A DNA stretch of 64,000 bases from Mercenaria mercenaria (GCF_021730395.1 NC_069371.1:54012001-54076000); one strand, 5' to 3'. Counted from the first letter of the stretch, positions 23,426 to 34,977 are shown. Program-made: numbers and translations. Notes: generated from the sequence alone by a model not told the origin.

Positions 23426-24230
23426 AGTAGTATAGGGGCCTCTTTTGCGCCACGACTGCGCATGCGTGAGAATGACGTCATGCGCGGCGGCCATTTTGAG
23501 TTCTATTTTAAGAATGACATCATCTTTCTATTTTAAGAATGACTTCACTCTGCTATTTATATCTCCCAGATGTATATAGAGCTGACTTATATACCTATCT
23601 AGGGCGTGATCGCGCACATTGAGGGTCAGTTGCTCAGCCCTAGACGGGGAGATATCATGAAAACAAAATATTTCAAGAAAGTCAAATAAATATTAATTAT
23701 ATTTGAACATATAGATTTATCTATAACCTAAATGAATAAATACATTGTATGGTAATCAAAGAACTTATTAAAAATAATTTAAAGCAAAATATTTAATACA
23801 TTTTTTAATTAAAACCATTAATCTTTATTTAAAATAGCTACGTTAGAAGTAACGTTAACTGGAAATAAAGTATTACATTTTTGTCGACGATGTTTCCTCC
23901 TTGGCGTCCACTGACAAAATGACTCCAATCATAAGCGTATTTTCCCTAAATGCGCATGCTCCGACCTATTTTTCATAATGACTTCATAAGCTATATTTAG
24001 ATAAGGTCATGAGTGCATCAAACGTGATCATGGTCAGAATGTCTAGCGTGTGTTGATTTAAGGCCGGATAGACGGACAATAAAAAGTAAACATGTCAAAG
24101 TTAATCCCTTTAAAGTCGTCACAATGTCTGGCGTGTATTTATTTAAGAGCGGATGCGTTAACAATAGCCTATTCAACTGTCAAAGTTAATCCCATTAAAG
24201 TCGCCACAATGTCTGGCTTATGTTGATTTA
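23426..24230 (+). repeat. Polinton left terminal inverted repeat (805 bp)
   Basis: Matches 41893-42697 in reverse complement over 805 bases with 12 substitutions and no gap by eye. The inner ~190 bases are an 85-bp tandem repeat (AATGTCT[AG]GC marker at 24038, 24123 and 24208). Confidence 0.92.
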
Positions 24231-24386
24231 AGGCCTGACGCAGTATAATGGATATTGATTTTATCAATAAAGTATTGACATAAAGATTTAATCCTCTAAC
24301 AAAGGGAATTGTACTCTTTTCAACTTGTCCATTATTTGACGGTTCAAGTTTGACTAGTTTAAACCAGTATTACTATTTTTAATTGA

Positions 24387-24496
24387 CCAATCAGAATTAA
24401 GATAAATGACGTTCTTACTAAAAATACAAGCCTCGTTTTGAAATCGAGGCTTTGTGGCGAGTATATAAGAACGCGCTCGAGTCAGTTAAATCATTC
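24387..24496 (+). promoter_or_regulatory. Polymerase promoter: CCAAT box, TATA box, initiator
   Basis: CCAATCA at 24387-24393, TATATAA at 24462-24468 and an initiator-like TCATTC whose A is at 24493, 31 bases after the first T of the TATA box. That is the textbook spacing for RNA polymerase II. The leader to the ATG at 24522 would be 29 bases. This is why the start at 24522, and not an in-frame ATG at 24438 upstream of the TATA box, is chosen. Confidence 0.65.
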
Positions 24497-24521
24497 TAAC
24501 TTTAGAATTCATACTAGCAAC

Positions 24522-27500
24522 ATGGAAAATATAGCAGCAACGGTTGAGATGATGGTGAATACTTTCACCGACGCAGATGAGCTGATGAATTTTGCGGCGA
24601 CGTGGGGGGTACAGGATTCCCCGGGGGTGCGGTTCCGTTTGTTTCAATTGAGGAACCCACAATATGGTAATGACTTTGTCGAGGAAGAGCCGAATAACAT
24701 ACTTCAACATTTTGGAGTGCCAACTGATCAGAACACAAACGATATGGAGTTAGCCCTGGAATACGTAAGAGAACAGGGAGAAGTTGAAGAGTATATTAAA
24801 GCGTTACTATTTGATGACGAGATGGAAGAAACGGCGGCTGCTTGTATTCAAGATGGGGAGTGGCACCCTACATCACAAGGGTTACAGATAGGTGGCGGAG
24901 AAGAGCCCCAGCCGAGTTCGTCTCATAGACCCGACCCTAAGGGACTCCAGTATACCATACGAAAGAAAAAGGAGAGATCGTATGCGAAAAGTGCTGCAGT
25001 CGATCGTACGTATCAAGTCAAAATCAATGAACAGTATAGAGGAGAAAGACTAGAAGATGTGAGGCAAGGTCTTCATCAAATGTTTGACGAAGTGTTAGAG
25101 GAAGCCCGGGGCGATTTGGCAGGGAACGATTTAGGGCGTGTTGTTATACATCACCAAGGACTGCATGACCCCATTATTGTTCCCCTCCAGCCCTGGGACG
25201 AACTGAATGCCGATAAAGTGATGGGGACTATTGAGAAAGTGCTGAATAGCAACAAAGACTTGTCCAACGACGAAAGTTTTGACATATCCGTCGGAACAAT
25301 AGATTTACATAAAGGAGGGGCTAGACGAAGAATCACTAAACTAAAAGGTAAAAACAATTCATTACAGTTGAAAAAATCTATAGTTACCATTGAAAATGAC
25401 GACCAGATGTGTATGGCGAGAGCAATTGGAATAAGCTGGGCCAAATTAAAAAGATGCACGGAAGATGAATGGAAAGAAATAAGCAAAAACAGACAAAAGA
25501 AGAGTAATTTACAACTCATACTAGAAAATCAGAAAGTACCAGAAAGTTACTATAAACATTTAAGGGCAAAGAAAAGAGACGAACAACGTCAGTTGGCGGT
25601 TGCAATAAGTCAGTTAGCTCAAATACCATTGGATAGACCAGCAGGTTTAGAAGATATCACGGCATTTGAAGAAGTCCTTGGAGTACGCGTGGTAGTGATT
25701 AGTGCCATACTGGGCAACAAATTCATTACAAGTCCCAGTTCTGACGAGCGTCCATGCATTTATATATACTTAGTGGATTCCAATCACTTTCACGCTATCA
25801 CCAGTATCACCGGTTTCTTTAGCGCCAGATATTTTTGCGAAAAATGCCTCAAACATTACAATAACAAAGAAAGACACCAGTGCGAAACACATTGTATCAT
25901 CTGTAAAAGAGACCAGTGCCCTAAAACGGAAAATGAAGTAACTTGCGGAGAGTGTAATATGGACTGTAGATCAGAAGAGTGCTATCAAAAACATAAACAA
26001 ATACCAGTACATAAGAAAGGAAAAAATAAAGGAAAACCCAGCGGAACCTCACAGTGCGACAAATGGTGGAAGTGCCCCTTATGCTATAAAGTTTTAAGAT
26101 TAGATCAACGCAAGAAAGAAGAACACCAGTGCGGAGAGTATATGTGTAGTTCATGTAATGAATATGTATTGGAGGGACATCTGTGTTATTTAAGAGCCAC
26201 CCCAGCAAAAGAAGATCACATACCAAAGTTTATATTTTTTGATTTTGAATGTAGCCAGGATGAAACATCAGTGTGTGAAAATGGATATGTACCTAATAGG
26301 AAAATTGATTGTAAAGACTGCCAATCGCAACAGGTATGTAAATCTTGCTCCAAATGTCAAAATTGTAAAACGTCATGGTGCGGTAAAACTACGCATCGTC
26401 CCAATTTTGTAGTGGCCCATACGGTGTGTCCAGAATGCATTGATAAAGAATTAACGCCCGAGTCTATATGTAAAAAATGCGGTACCCGTTGCAACGAATG
26501 TGACAACTCAGAGTTGCCTGCTAATGAAGATGAAGGGCCGTGCCCCGGAACTTGCGGGTTTAGAGAAGTCACGTTTGAAGGAATGGATACCGTGGAAAAA
26601 TTTGGCGAATGGTTGTTTTCTGATCAACATAAATACTTTTAAGTTGCTGCCCACAATATGAAAGGCTACGACGGTTATTTCCTTTTAGAATACCTTATAG
26701 ACCAATCCCTTAGACCCGACAAAATCATTTATAGCGGATCCAAAATTATGTATATGACGTTGGAGCAAGATTTGCATATTAAAGTGATTGACAGTCTCAA
26801 TTTTTTACCCATGAAATTATCTGCGTTACCGAAAGCCTTTGGCTTAGATGAATTGAAAAAGGGATGGTTCTCTCATTATTTTAATACAAAAGAAAACCAA
26901 AATTATATAGGACCCTACCCTGAGGCTAAATTTTACGGACATGATTTTATGAGTGAGAAAGAGAGATCTGATTTGTTAGCATGGTTGAGTGAGAAAAAGA
27001 ATGATGTGTTTGATTTTAGAAAAGAAATGTTAGAATATTGTAGAAGTGATGTTGATATTTTGAGACAAGCGTGTTTAAAATTTAGAGAATTATTGATGAA
27101 TGCTACAGGTGAAAGAGAGTTTGAAATAAATGAGAAAGGGCAGGAAGAAGAAAAGTTAGTACGGGCCGTAGATCCATTCGATTCCGTGACTATAGCTTCC
27201 GTCTGCATGAACGTATTTAGAACCAAATTCTTAGAAGAAGAATGGAAAGTAAAATTAGAGGGCGAAACTGATTGGGTACCCGCAAAATTAGTAGATGGAA
27301 AGCTGTATGTATTACACGAAAATGAATGGATCCACGAAACCGAACTGACCGGAAAGGAAGTGAGAGAGAAAAAATTTGTACGTACAATGATAGCAAAAAT
27401 TCCTCCTGGTGGTTACAATGATCAATATAGTAAGGTCTCTATAGAATGGTTAGAATGGTTGGCACATACTAAAAATATCAAAATTCAACACGCATTAAAT

Positions 27501-29175
27501 ATTGGCGAAAAATCTTTACCAGGTACACGATATAAATTAGATGGGTATTGTGAAGAAACAAACACAGCGTATGAGTTCAATGGGTGCATCTTCCATGGGT
27601 GCAGAGATTGTTTCACTGATAATCGCGAAAATACGTGTCATCCACTCACCAATCAATCTTTAGACGAACTATTAGCGTTGACATTAAAAAAGAAAGCTTA
27701 CATAGAACAATTAGGAATGAAATATGTTTGTATTTGGGACCACGAATTCAGAAAACAAAAGAATCAAAATTCTGAGATGAAGCGTTTCATTGATAATTTA
27801 GATTTAACAGACAGATTAGACCCTAGGGAAAGTTTCTTTGGGGGACGCACCAATGCCAGTAAACTCTACCACCAAATTGATGAAAGGGAGCAAGTCAAAT
27901 ATGTGGATTTCACTAGTTTGTATCCTTGTGTCAACAAGTATTGCCAGTATCCTGTAGGTCACCCCGTCATAATAACAAAAGATTTTAATGACTTAAAGGA
28001 GTACTTTGGTATTGCCAAAGTTAAAATAGTACCACCAAGAGGTCTATACCATCCCGTCCTTCCTTATAGGTCAAATGGCAAGCTGAAATTCCCTTTATGT
28101 AGGACCTGCGCAGATAATGAAATCCAAAACCCCTGTGATTGTCCGGATGATGATAGACCGTTAACTGGCACATGGAGTACTCCAGAGATCCAGACCGCTT
28201 TAAGATTAGGTTATACCATTATGAAAATATATGAAGTATACCACTGGGAGGAAACCACTCAATATGACCCTAAAACCAGTGAAGGGGGACTGTTTGCCAA
28301 TTACATAAACACATTTTTAAAGTTTAAGCAAGAGGCAAGCGGCTCCCCTGACTGGATACAAAATGAACAAGACATGAAGAATTACATAACTCAATATATG
28401 GAGAAAGAGGGTGTTTCATTGGATCGGTCAAACATTAGGAAGAATCCGGGTTTGAGAGCACTGGCTAAACTATGTCTCAAAAGCTTTTGGGGTAAGTTTG
28501 GTCAACGTCTCAATATGCGTCAGACAGAGTTCTTTCACGAAACGCAGGCAAACCTTTTCTTCCAACTGTTTTCTGATTCTACGAAACAACCACTCAATTT
28601 TCATATCCTTTCCAATGACATGTTACAAGTAGAATGGCAATTCAAACAAGACTGTCAACCCGAAGATAATAAAACGAATATCTATTTAGCTACTTTTACA
28701 ACTTGTTGGGCCAGACTTAAACTTTGCAATGTACTAGAAAAGCTCAATAGGAGGGTTCTGTATTATGATACAGACAGTGTGATATATGTAAGTCGCCCAG
28801 GACAGTATGATCCTCCATTAGGTGATTACTTGGGGGAGCTTACGGATGAGCTTGACGGTGGGGAGTACATTGTAGAGTTTGTGTCTGGTGGCCCTAAAAA
28901 TTACGCTTACAAAACCAGTAAAAATAAAGAGACGTGTAAGGTTAGGGGTTTTACTTTGAATTATAAGAATAGTCAGTTGATCAATTTTGAAAGTGTAAAA
29001 CACATTGTTACATCCGAAAGGTTGTCCGAACATTACAGTGACTAATCCGCATAAAATTTGTAGAGATAAGAGAAAAAGAAAAATAGTCAATCGAGAAGAA
29101 AACAAAAAATATCAAGAGGTCTATACAAAACGTAGAAAAATAGCAGATTTTGACACTGAACCGTACGGATATTAA
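24522..29175 (+). pseudogene. Protein-primed DNA polymerase B (pPolB), broken
   Basis: The Polinton replication enzyme. The N-terminal ~700 residues carry the family's acidic leader, a region with D-D-Q-M-C-M-A-R-A and zinc-binding-like cysteine clusters (about 25840-26180 and 26300-26560). Next comes the 3'-5' exonuclease domain with F-D-F-E (near 26240), a G-Y-D motif (near 26665) and Y-C-R-S-D-V-D (near 27043). The polymerase motifs follow: D-F-T-S-L-Y-P (27905), K-S-F-W-G-K-F-G (near 28480) and D-T-D-S (28767). The family-typical tail P-Y-G-Y and its stop end at 29175. The gene is not one open frame in this copy; I see about two breaks. All catalytic motifs are still readable, which suits a young fossil. 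It is first on the plus strand, directly inside the left terminal repeat. Confidence 0.92.
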
Positions 29176-29215
29176 GTTAGATACAATGTATTGATGTTAA
29201 TATGTGTTAAAATTT

Positions 29216-29354
29216 AATTTTTGTCATCTGCTTTACACGTTTTTGTCATCTGCGTTACAGTATTTGTAATCCACGTTACAGTTTTTGTCATCTGTGTTAT
29301 AGTTTTTGTCATCTACATTTCAGTTTCTGTTACCTACGTTTCAGGTTTTGCACT
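29216..29354 (+). repeat. ~21-24-bp tandem repeat, left half
   Basis: Five to six copies of a unit like GTTTTTGTCATCTGTGTTAC follow the polymerase gene. The same repeat resumes at 31280 on the far side of a 1.9-kb insertion, so one array was split by that insertion. Confidence 0.75.
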
Positions 29355-31262
29355 TTAACTCATTCTTCCTGCGTGACGCATTAATGCGTCGACCAGTTGT
29401 TATCTGAATACCGCAGGCCACATCTAGGTGGTGTTGTTATCTACATCTGGAAACCGCACGCTGCGTACATGCGTCTTCACAGTAATAGCTCTGAATTCCG
29501 CATGACGCATTCAGTCGTCCTATTTCAATGGTCTTAAATAAAATCTTTTAGTTTTTTCTAACAAGTTAGACCAATCAAATTTTTTGTTGCGTAACATTTT
29601 TAAAACATAAATAAAACCGGATGTTGTGAAAAAATAAATGCTTCCATTGAAGAAAGCTGTAAAAGCGAGCGTCGTTCGAGTTATAATTTGTGATTTCTCG
29701 ATGCCTGAAAATTACGGATGATTCTTTATATGATCGAATCATAAAAAAAAATGAATAAATAAAATAAAAAATAATAGATACCAACAAATATTCATTGAGA
29801 AATGACAGTTGAAATAAGGCAACCCAAAAGTATATACTTTTTCACTCGTCGCTATGCGGCAAATAACGCCATCTGCGGGATCAAACAATTTTACGGCTAA
29901 ATGAGTTTATTCTAATTATTATCATTCTTACATTTTATTACAAAACAATTATCATTAAACATTGTACCAGAATTTCATTTAAATCTGTCAAAGTTTAACA
30001 GAGATAAATATAAAAACATAGCTATGGAGCTATAAAGGGCGTTGGGTATATTCTTTATAAGTACGTTTCTAAATATTTGAGTGTGGAAAAAAATTGAATT
30101 ATAAATGATTGGGTATTGTTATGAAAAATTCACTTCGGTAAAGACAGACGTACATAATTACCGCACAAAACTAACGTGTAAGTATCATACAGAAATGCAA
30201 AACAAAAATTTCATAGAATTATTTTACACTTTCATACCGTGTGAACATTGTCACATCTTTGCGTCGTGACAATGCACACAACACTGCCTGAACAAAACTG
30301 GTAGAATTGTGGATAATATCATTGAAAAGAAAAGATCTAAAATATTTTCTTTTACATGTAAGATTAAACTATCTTCAACTCATGCACACCAGATCTTTAA
30401 TTTTTACCTATGCGATATAACAATGCTCATGTGTGTATGAAAAAGTAAAAATATCTTCATTGGTATCTATTTATTTATTTGTTTATTCATCCATTAAACT
30501 TCGAGACTGTCTCTTGATCTATAGAATAAAGTGTTAATAATAACTCAGTCATTTCGACAGTTTGTTTCTGATACTTTAGAAACTCCACAAAACTGTTTCA
30601 AAATTCAAATTTTCATAAAGTACATGTACATGTTTTCTGAAAATTAGCCCAAAATGATCTCATTTTCAGCTCAATAGTTTCTGTCTAAAATAGCTAAAAT
30701 ATTCATTTTATTACATATTCATACTAAACACATACGCTATTTTTTATGAGAAATAACTTTATTTTGATGCGTTTTGATTGCCTGGATGCGTATAAATGAG
30801 TAAATTCAGTGTTAGAAAATGACAATAATATGTATTTAAAATTATTTTTAAGAATTGTTCATATTTGTTGTTTAAATATGTGCATGATAAAATTTAGCAT
30901 TTTATAAATGTTGTTTAGCCAAAACAAGATCTGATGAGAGAATACGGTCATTTGGATTGTGTCTTTAATTCAACAGTCTGTTGTAATGACTGTACTACGA
31001 AGCTGCATGAAATTAACTTTGTTGCGTAGCTACTTCAATTTACATACAAAGAGTGCAAATTCCATACCTATTAGCACATATTTAATGTCATATGTCACTA
31101 ATTAACAACAATATCCCAAGCAAAAAACTACAAAATCAATGTTATCTCTCAAAACATCTCTCGGTATTCAGGGTAGATTGGCTTATCGGCCTCCTAGGTG
31201 GCTGAAAGAAAAATATCAGCAGAGTAGAAGTGGAGATAACGCTTTAGGGCAGAATGAGTTAA
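29355..31262. mobile_element. TTAA-flanked (piggyBac-like) non-autonomous transposon nested in the Polinton
   Basis: TTAA at both ends (29355-29358 and 31259-31262) with terminal inverted repeats reading TTAACTCATTCT inward at each end. TTAA target duplication is the mark of the piggyBac superfamily. The 1,908-bp interior has no recognisable transposase and only AT-rich short frames. It sits inside a short tandem repeat of the Polinton and is therefore younger than the Polinton insertion or was carried by it. Confidence 0.7.
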
Positions 31263-31450
31263 CATGTAATTTTCCATAGGGTCTATTTCAGTTTTTGTCA
31301 TCTGTGTTACCGTTTCTGTCATCTTTGTTACAGTTTTTGTCTTGTGTGTTATTGTTTTTTTCATCTTTGTTACAGTTTTGTCTTCTGTGTTAATGTTTTT
31401 GTCATCTAAATTTTAAGTTTTGTCTACACTGTTTCAATTTTTGTCTATGA
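31263..31450 (+). repeat. ~21-24-bp tandem repeat, right half
   Basis: Six to seven degenerate copies of GTTTTTGTCATCTGTGTTAC, continuing the array at 29216-29354 beyond the nested transposon. Confidence 0.75.
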
Positions 31451-31547
31451 TGATTAAAATAATTGTATAACTTTGTTATTGTCTTATATCATGAATAAAA
31501 ATTTGTAAGAACAACCTATCTTCTCGATTTTATTATTCCAATTTGTA

Positions 31548-31554
31548 CGTAAGA
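31548..31554 (+). promoter_or_regulatory. CGTAAGA motif before the ATPase
   Basis: CGTAAGA followed by AT, ending three bases before the presumed ATPase ATG at 31557. It is the same core as the motif found ~33 bases before two minus-strand structural-type genes. A role as a late-class signal is inference. Confidence 0.35.
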
Positions 31555-31556
31555 AT

Positions 31557-32417
31557 ATGAATGATCCCGAGTCTCACGAGCCTGAAAGGGAAACCTTTAT
31601 ACGTTTCCCTGATTCCAATGAAGACGAAAACAGGTCGATGGTGATCGTTGGCATTTATAGAACTCGTGTTCCACAAGCAGAAATCGCTACTTTTGCCAAA
31701 TGACATTGTGTATGTAATATCATCACCTCAATTGTCAACTATCCCTTCAAAACGGCACTAGCGAATTGTGGATAAGTTTACTAAGCATTGTATCGGGTAC
31801 GCATTGCCAGTCCTAAACTGAAGAACATAATGAATCGTCTCTACTTCGAACTTGTCAGTAATGTATTATGGTCAAACTGGAAGCGGTAAAACAAAGGGTG
31901 TATAACTTTTTGAAACATTAAAGACATGTATCGAGAGATCCACCTTCGCACGTATTATACTGTTTACGGTAACATCAAGACTGTTGACGACATGGAAAGG
32001 CTATTCCAAACTTTTAAGTAACAGGCTGCCAACATTGAAGAAGTGGATGACTTTACCCGTGATAAAAGACACAAGTTGATTATTATTGATGATCTCATGC
32101 ACGAAGTAATGCAAAACAAAGACATGGAGTTGCTTTTCACGCAAGGTTGTCACCATAGGAGAGTATCTGTCATACTGATTACCCAGAACCTATACCCCGG
32201 AGGTAAGCACGCCAGAACGACTGCTTTGAATACATGGTATATGCTGCTTATGAAAAATTTGAGAGACATATCACAGGTGGGCATTCTAGGTCGTCAACTC
32301 TACCCTGGTAAAACAAAGGGATTCATGAAAGCCTATCAAGATGCGTTAACCACAAAACAAGGTTACTTTTTGGTGGATATGAGCGGAACCCTCACGCCGA
32401 GGATAAATATCGTCTAA
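31557..32417 (+). pseudogene. Packaging ATPase (FtsK/HerA-type), broken
   Basis: Family role: powers genome packaging into the capsid. Visible parts are a Walker A motif G-Q-T-G-S-G-K-T near 31870, a Walker B stretch L-I-I-I-D-D-L-M near 32074, and the following H-H-R-R-V-S-V-I-L-I-T-Q-N-L, which is characteristic of the Polinton/adenovirus-like DNA-packaging ATPases. The start MNDPESHEPERE at 31557 fits the short acidic N-terminus of the family. The 5' half is not a single open frame in this copy; I see a few breaks. The C-terminal ~120 residues are uninterrupted. It lies downstream of the split tandem repeat and upstream of two small genes on the same strand. Confidence 0.85.
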
Positions 32418-32462
32418 GAACCCATATTTTTCCGGGAGAAGACCCTATCGTTTATAAATTAA

Positions 32463-32492
32463 CGTAAGAAGGAAGACGAAATCAGCGTAAGA
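32463..32492 (+). promoter_or_regulatory. Two CGTAAGA motifs before the 32499 gene
   Basis: CGTAAGAAGG at 32463-32472 and CGTAAGA at 32486-32492, 27-36 and 7-13 bases ahead of the ATG at 32499. Candidate late-class promoter element; see the findings. Confidence 0.4.
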
Positions 32493-32498
32493 GTAACC

Positions 32499-32822
32499 AT
32501 GGTTGAACTAATCAAACAGCAACGTCATTTCTTAAACTTACTTGTGTACACTACAGCGTCGCAAAGGAAGGCACTGTTGAGTACAGTTACTAGAAATCAA
32601 CTGAAAGCACTCACTCAGATTGCCTACAATATTCTCAGGTTTAAAATACGTCTGACACCTTCTGAAAAAGCTCGTCTTAAACGTCAAAGACGGTTCATTC
32701 ATCTTTTGGGAAACAGAAAAATTGGATTCAAACAAAAGAAAGAAGCCATTCAACATAAGGTACGAACGGTCAATATTTTGGTGAAAATTGCTTTTGTCTA
32801 TTTGGAACCTGTGCTACAATAA
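32499..32822 (+). CDS. Small basic helical protein, paralogue of the 35814-36161 product
   Basis: 107 residues, looks whole. Pattern: L-N-L-L ... S-Q-R-K-A-L-L ... T-x2-Q-x2-A-L-T-Q-I-A-x-N-I-L, then L-T-P-S-E-K-A-R-L-K-R-Q-R-R-F-I-H-L-L-G, then K-K. It is predicted to be mostly alpha-helical and strongly basic (arginine/lysine-rich centre). Proteins of this pattern recur in animal Mavericks and adintovirus-like elements as far as I remember; their role is unknown, and a core or DNA-binding virion role is only a guess. It aligns along its length with the minus-strand protein at 35814-36161, so the element holds two diverged paralogues. Its stop overlaps the next start as TAATG at 32820-32824. 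Confidence 0.7.
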   Translation: MVELIKQQRHFLNLLVYTTASQRKALLSTVTRNQLKALTQIAYNILRFKIRLTPSEKARLKRQRRFIHLLGNRKIGFKQKKEAIQHKVRTVNILVKIAFVYLEPVLQ

Positions 32823-33028
32823 TGGAGAAGTTTATTTTGGTTCCCTATGAAAAATATCAGCGTATGCAGCAGTTCAAGTATACAGGATCTGGAGAAACAA
32901 AGGATGATGAGCCCATATCTCCTAAAGTGAGCAGAACCTCATTAACTCCACCGGGGGAACGCGCGATCAAGAAAGAGAAAAAAACTAAAAAGACTCATAA
33001 AACAAATATAGACTGGATCTCGTTTTAA
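32822..33028 (+). CDS. Short protein with F-I-L-V-P-Y-E-K-Y-Q-R-M N-terminus
   Basis: 68 residues, looks whole. The N-terminus K-F-I-L-V-P-Y-E-K-Y is a pattern I associate with a small Polinton protein of unknown function. The middle is proline/serine-rich and the C-terminus is very basic (K-K-E-K-K-T-K-K) before W-I-S-F. The start codon overlaps the stop of the preceding gene, so translation may be coupled or it may use its own transcript. It is the last plus-strand gene before the convergent protease at 33104. Confidence 0.6.
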   Translation: MEKFILVPYEKYQRMQQFKYTGSGETKDDEPISPKVSRTSLTPPGERAIKKEKKTKKTHKTNIDWISF

Positions 33029-33103
33029 AACAAAGACAATATTTTGTTTTTGATTTCTATTTTATTGTTATATACATACAAAATAAACGAATATAAATAG
33101 ATT

Positions 33104-33529
33104 CTATAGTTTGTTTTTGTTTACAATTCTGTCAATGTAGATATCATTCCATTTTCTATCATACACATTAAAAGGTTTGACAATGTCTTTTAAAGTCATT
33201 CCTGTACATCTAGTCATGACGTAATACACGCAATAAAGTCCACAGGTGTCCGATTTAGAGTCTTGAATAGGATCACGAATCATCCAGTACTCGTTTGTTA
33301 ATATGGTTTCAAAGCCAACATCGTAGTCGTTTGGCATTTTTCCTAGAGAATCAAAGAATACATAAGGTCCTTGTATCGGAAAATAAAAAGTGACCCAGTG
33401 CTTTCCAGGTCCATCACTCGTATCCGTGTTAGAAATAACAAACTGTCCTTTTTGAACTTTAATTTGATCAGAGGCGCATACAGTTACTGGATATCCTATG
33501 AGTAAACGTTCAAGTTCTATATTATTCAT
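33104..33529 (-). CDS. Adenain-type cysteine protease (maturation protease)
   Basis: 141 residues, looks whole. Family role: cleaves capsid and core precursors during virion maturation. The catalytic set of the adenovirus protease family is in order: His44 in G-K-H-W-V-T-F, Asp60 in F-F-D-S-L-G, Gln89 in I-Q-D-S, and Cys96 in D-T-C-G-L-Y-C. The length is shorter than adenovirus adenain (about 200) but usual for Polinton copies. The ATG overlaps the stop of the capsid gene by four bases (ATGA), and it ends convergently with the plus-strand small genes. All active-site residues are kept. Confidence 0.9.
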   Translation of the reverse strand: MNNIELERLLIGYPVTVCASDQIKVQKGQFVISNTDTSDGPGKHWVTFYFPIQGPYVFFDSLGKMPNDYDVGFETILTNEYWMIRDPIQDSKSDTCGLYCVYYVMTRCTGMTLKDIVKPFNVYDRKWNDIYIDRIVNKNKL

Positions 33530-34977
33530 TTGAAATAGACTCCCCTGGCACTGTTGATATGGAGTACTTCTGGGAACGTGGCGTACATAATCAGTGTCAC
33601 ACTCTCTGGTAATGCCTCAGCAAATTTGATTTCTAGTCGACAATGTCCCTTCTTTTTAGTGCTAAATGAGTAGTAAGGATCTACATCAATAGCGTACAGA
33701 CAATAGCCCTTCTTATAATCTCGGTCTGAAATGTTAATGTCGTTCCTAAACAGAGTCAATGTTCTGTAACACTCCATGTATTGATCCGCCGAATAATTTG
33801 GTTGCATCGGTTGTGAAGGCACGGATTGTCCATCGACGTATAGGCCGATGGAACTACAGTTATAATGCTTGATTTTGTTTGTTTGTTTTGGGTTTAACGC
33901 CGTTTTTCAACAGTATTTCAGTCATATAACGGCGGGCAGTTAACCTAACCAGTGTTCCTGGATTCTGTACCAGTACAAACCTGTTCTCCGCAAGTAACTG
34001 CCAACTTCCCCACATGAATCAGAGGAGGAGGACTAATGATTTCAGACACAATGTCGTTTATAATGCTTGAAGTTGAATGGGTTGTGTGCATAATCGCCAT
34101 TAAATGCCACACTAGGAACGAGGCCTACTATCAATTTACATGGTACAAGTCCTTGAAATATATCGTCTGCGCTGTAACTAAATTGACCCGAAGCAATGGA
34201 CGTCGTCTTGATCTCTGTACGTAAGTAAGGGTAAATGGCTGACATGTCTTGAATGAGATTGTCGTGCGCTACTAATACGTCACTTTTCATCCGCTGAATA
34301 CAGAGTTTGAAATAAGCGTCCGCTATTTTCACGCGATAGTCAGGAGAAGGGCTGTCAGTGATTAATGTGAAGGCGTCACGGTTAAGATGTAGTTTAATGC
34401 CTACAGCGACTCCATTGATGAGTAATCTGGGTTGTTGAAACAAATCAATATGTAATGGTCCTTCCATTTCCACAATTTTACTACCTTTAAATAGCGCACA
34501 TCTGAAAAACAACCCGTTATTATTTACTGTTTTACCGTCATTGGTGCCAACGTTTCCGGTATCTTTATAATACTGTTGACTTGTTAACAGATTTTCCTGT
34601 ATGTTTCGGTTTGACTTTAAAATCGTGTCTATGTAGGCTTTGTAGGGGTAATTGATTCCTGTATGTGACAAAAGGGTCTGCTGTAAAGATACATCAACCT
34701 GACTGAAAACGGTGTGAAATGGTAGATTGATTGGACCAACTATTTCGTCGGCGCTAACAGCGGCGCCATCGCCTTTCACAATTTGCAGTTTAAGGTTCAA
34801 CACGCTTCTTTTCAGATCCAAATACGCCGAAGACTGACCGGGTATGTTAAATTCAAGTGCCGATAAGGTGGTGACTTGATTTACTGGACGATAAGTGATC
34901 CACTCTCTCGATTGTACTGTCGTGGCTGCTGGGGGTGAAGTGAACAAAGATAACTCTTCTTTATGAAAATTTTCCAT
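33526..34977 (-). pseudogene. Major capsid protein (double jelly-roll), interrupted by a SINE
   Basis: Family role: forms the pseudo-hexagonal capsomers. The N-terminal part (from 34977) has W-I-T-Y-R-P-V ... F-N-I-P-G-Q-S-S-A-Y-L-D-L, typical of Polinton capsid N-termini. The C-terminal part ends with Y-C-L-Y-A-I-D-V and a V-L-H-I-N-S-A-R-G-V-Y-F tail, also typical. A 185-bp SINE with a 13-bp target duplication sits between them. It is otherwise open. The gene lies between a small gene (35092-35361) and the protease, in the usual structural block, and overlaps the protease start by four bases. Confidence 0.88.
33860..34070 (-). mobile_element. SINE inserted in the capsid gene, with 13-bp target duplication
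   Basis: The insert 33873-34057 is flanked by TTATAATGCTTGA at 33860-33872 and 34058-34070. On the minus strand it runs from TGTCTGAAATCATTAGTCCT to a tail GGCGTTAAACCCAAAACAAA followed by a CAAA run, so its 3' end is at 33873. A diverged second copy lies at 51727-51866. The perfect target duplication means the insertion is recent. Confidence 0.85.

Noticed and set aside
24438-24521. Upstream ATG as the polymerase start
   Set aside because: It lies upstream of the TATA box and predicted start site at 24493, so it would not be in the mRNA.
24486-26572. Antisense frames across the polymerase gene
   Set aside because: Shadows of the real coding strand.
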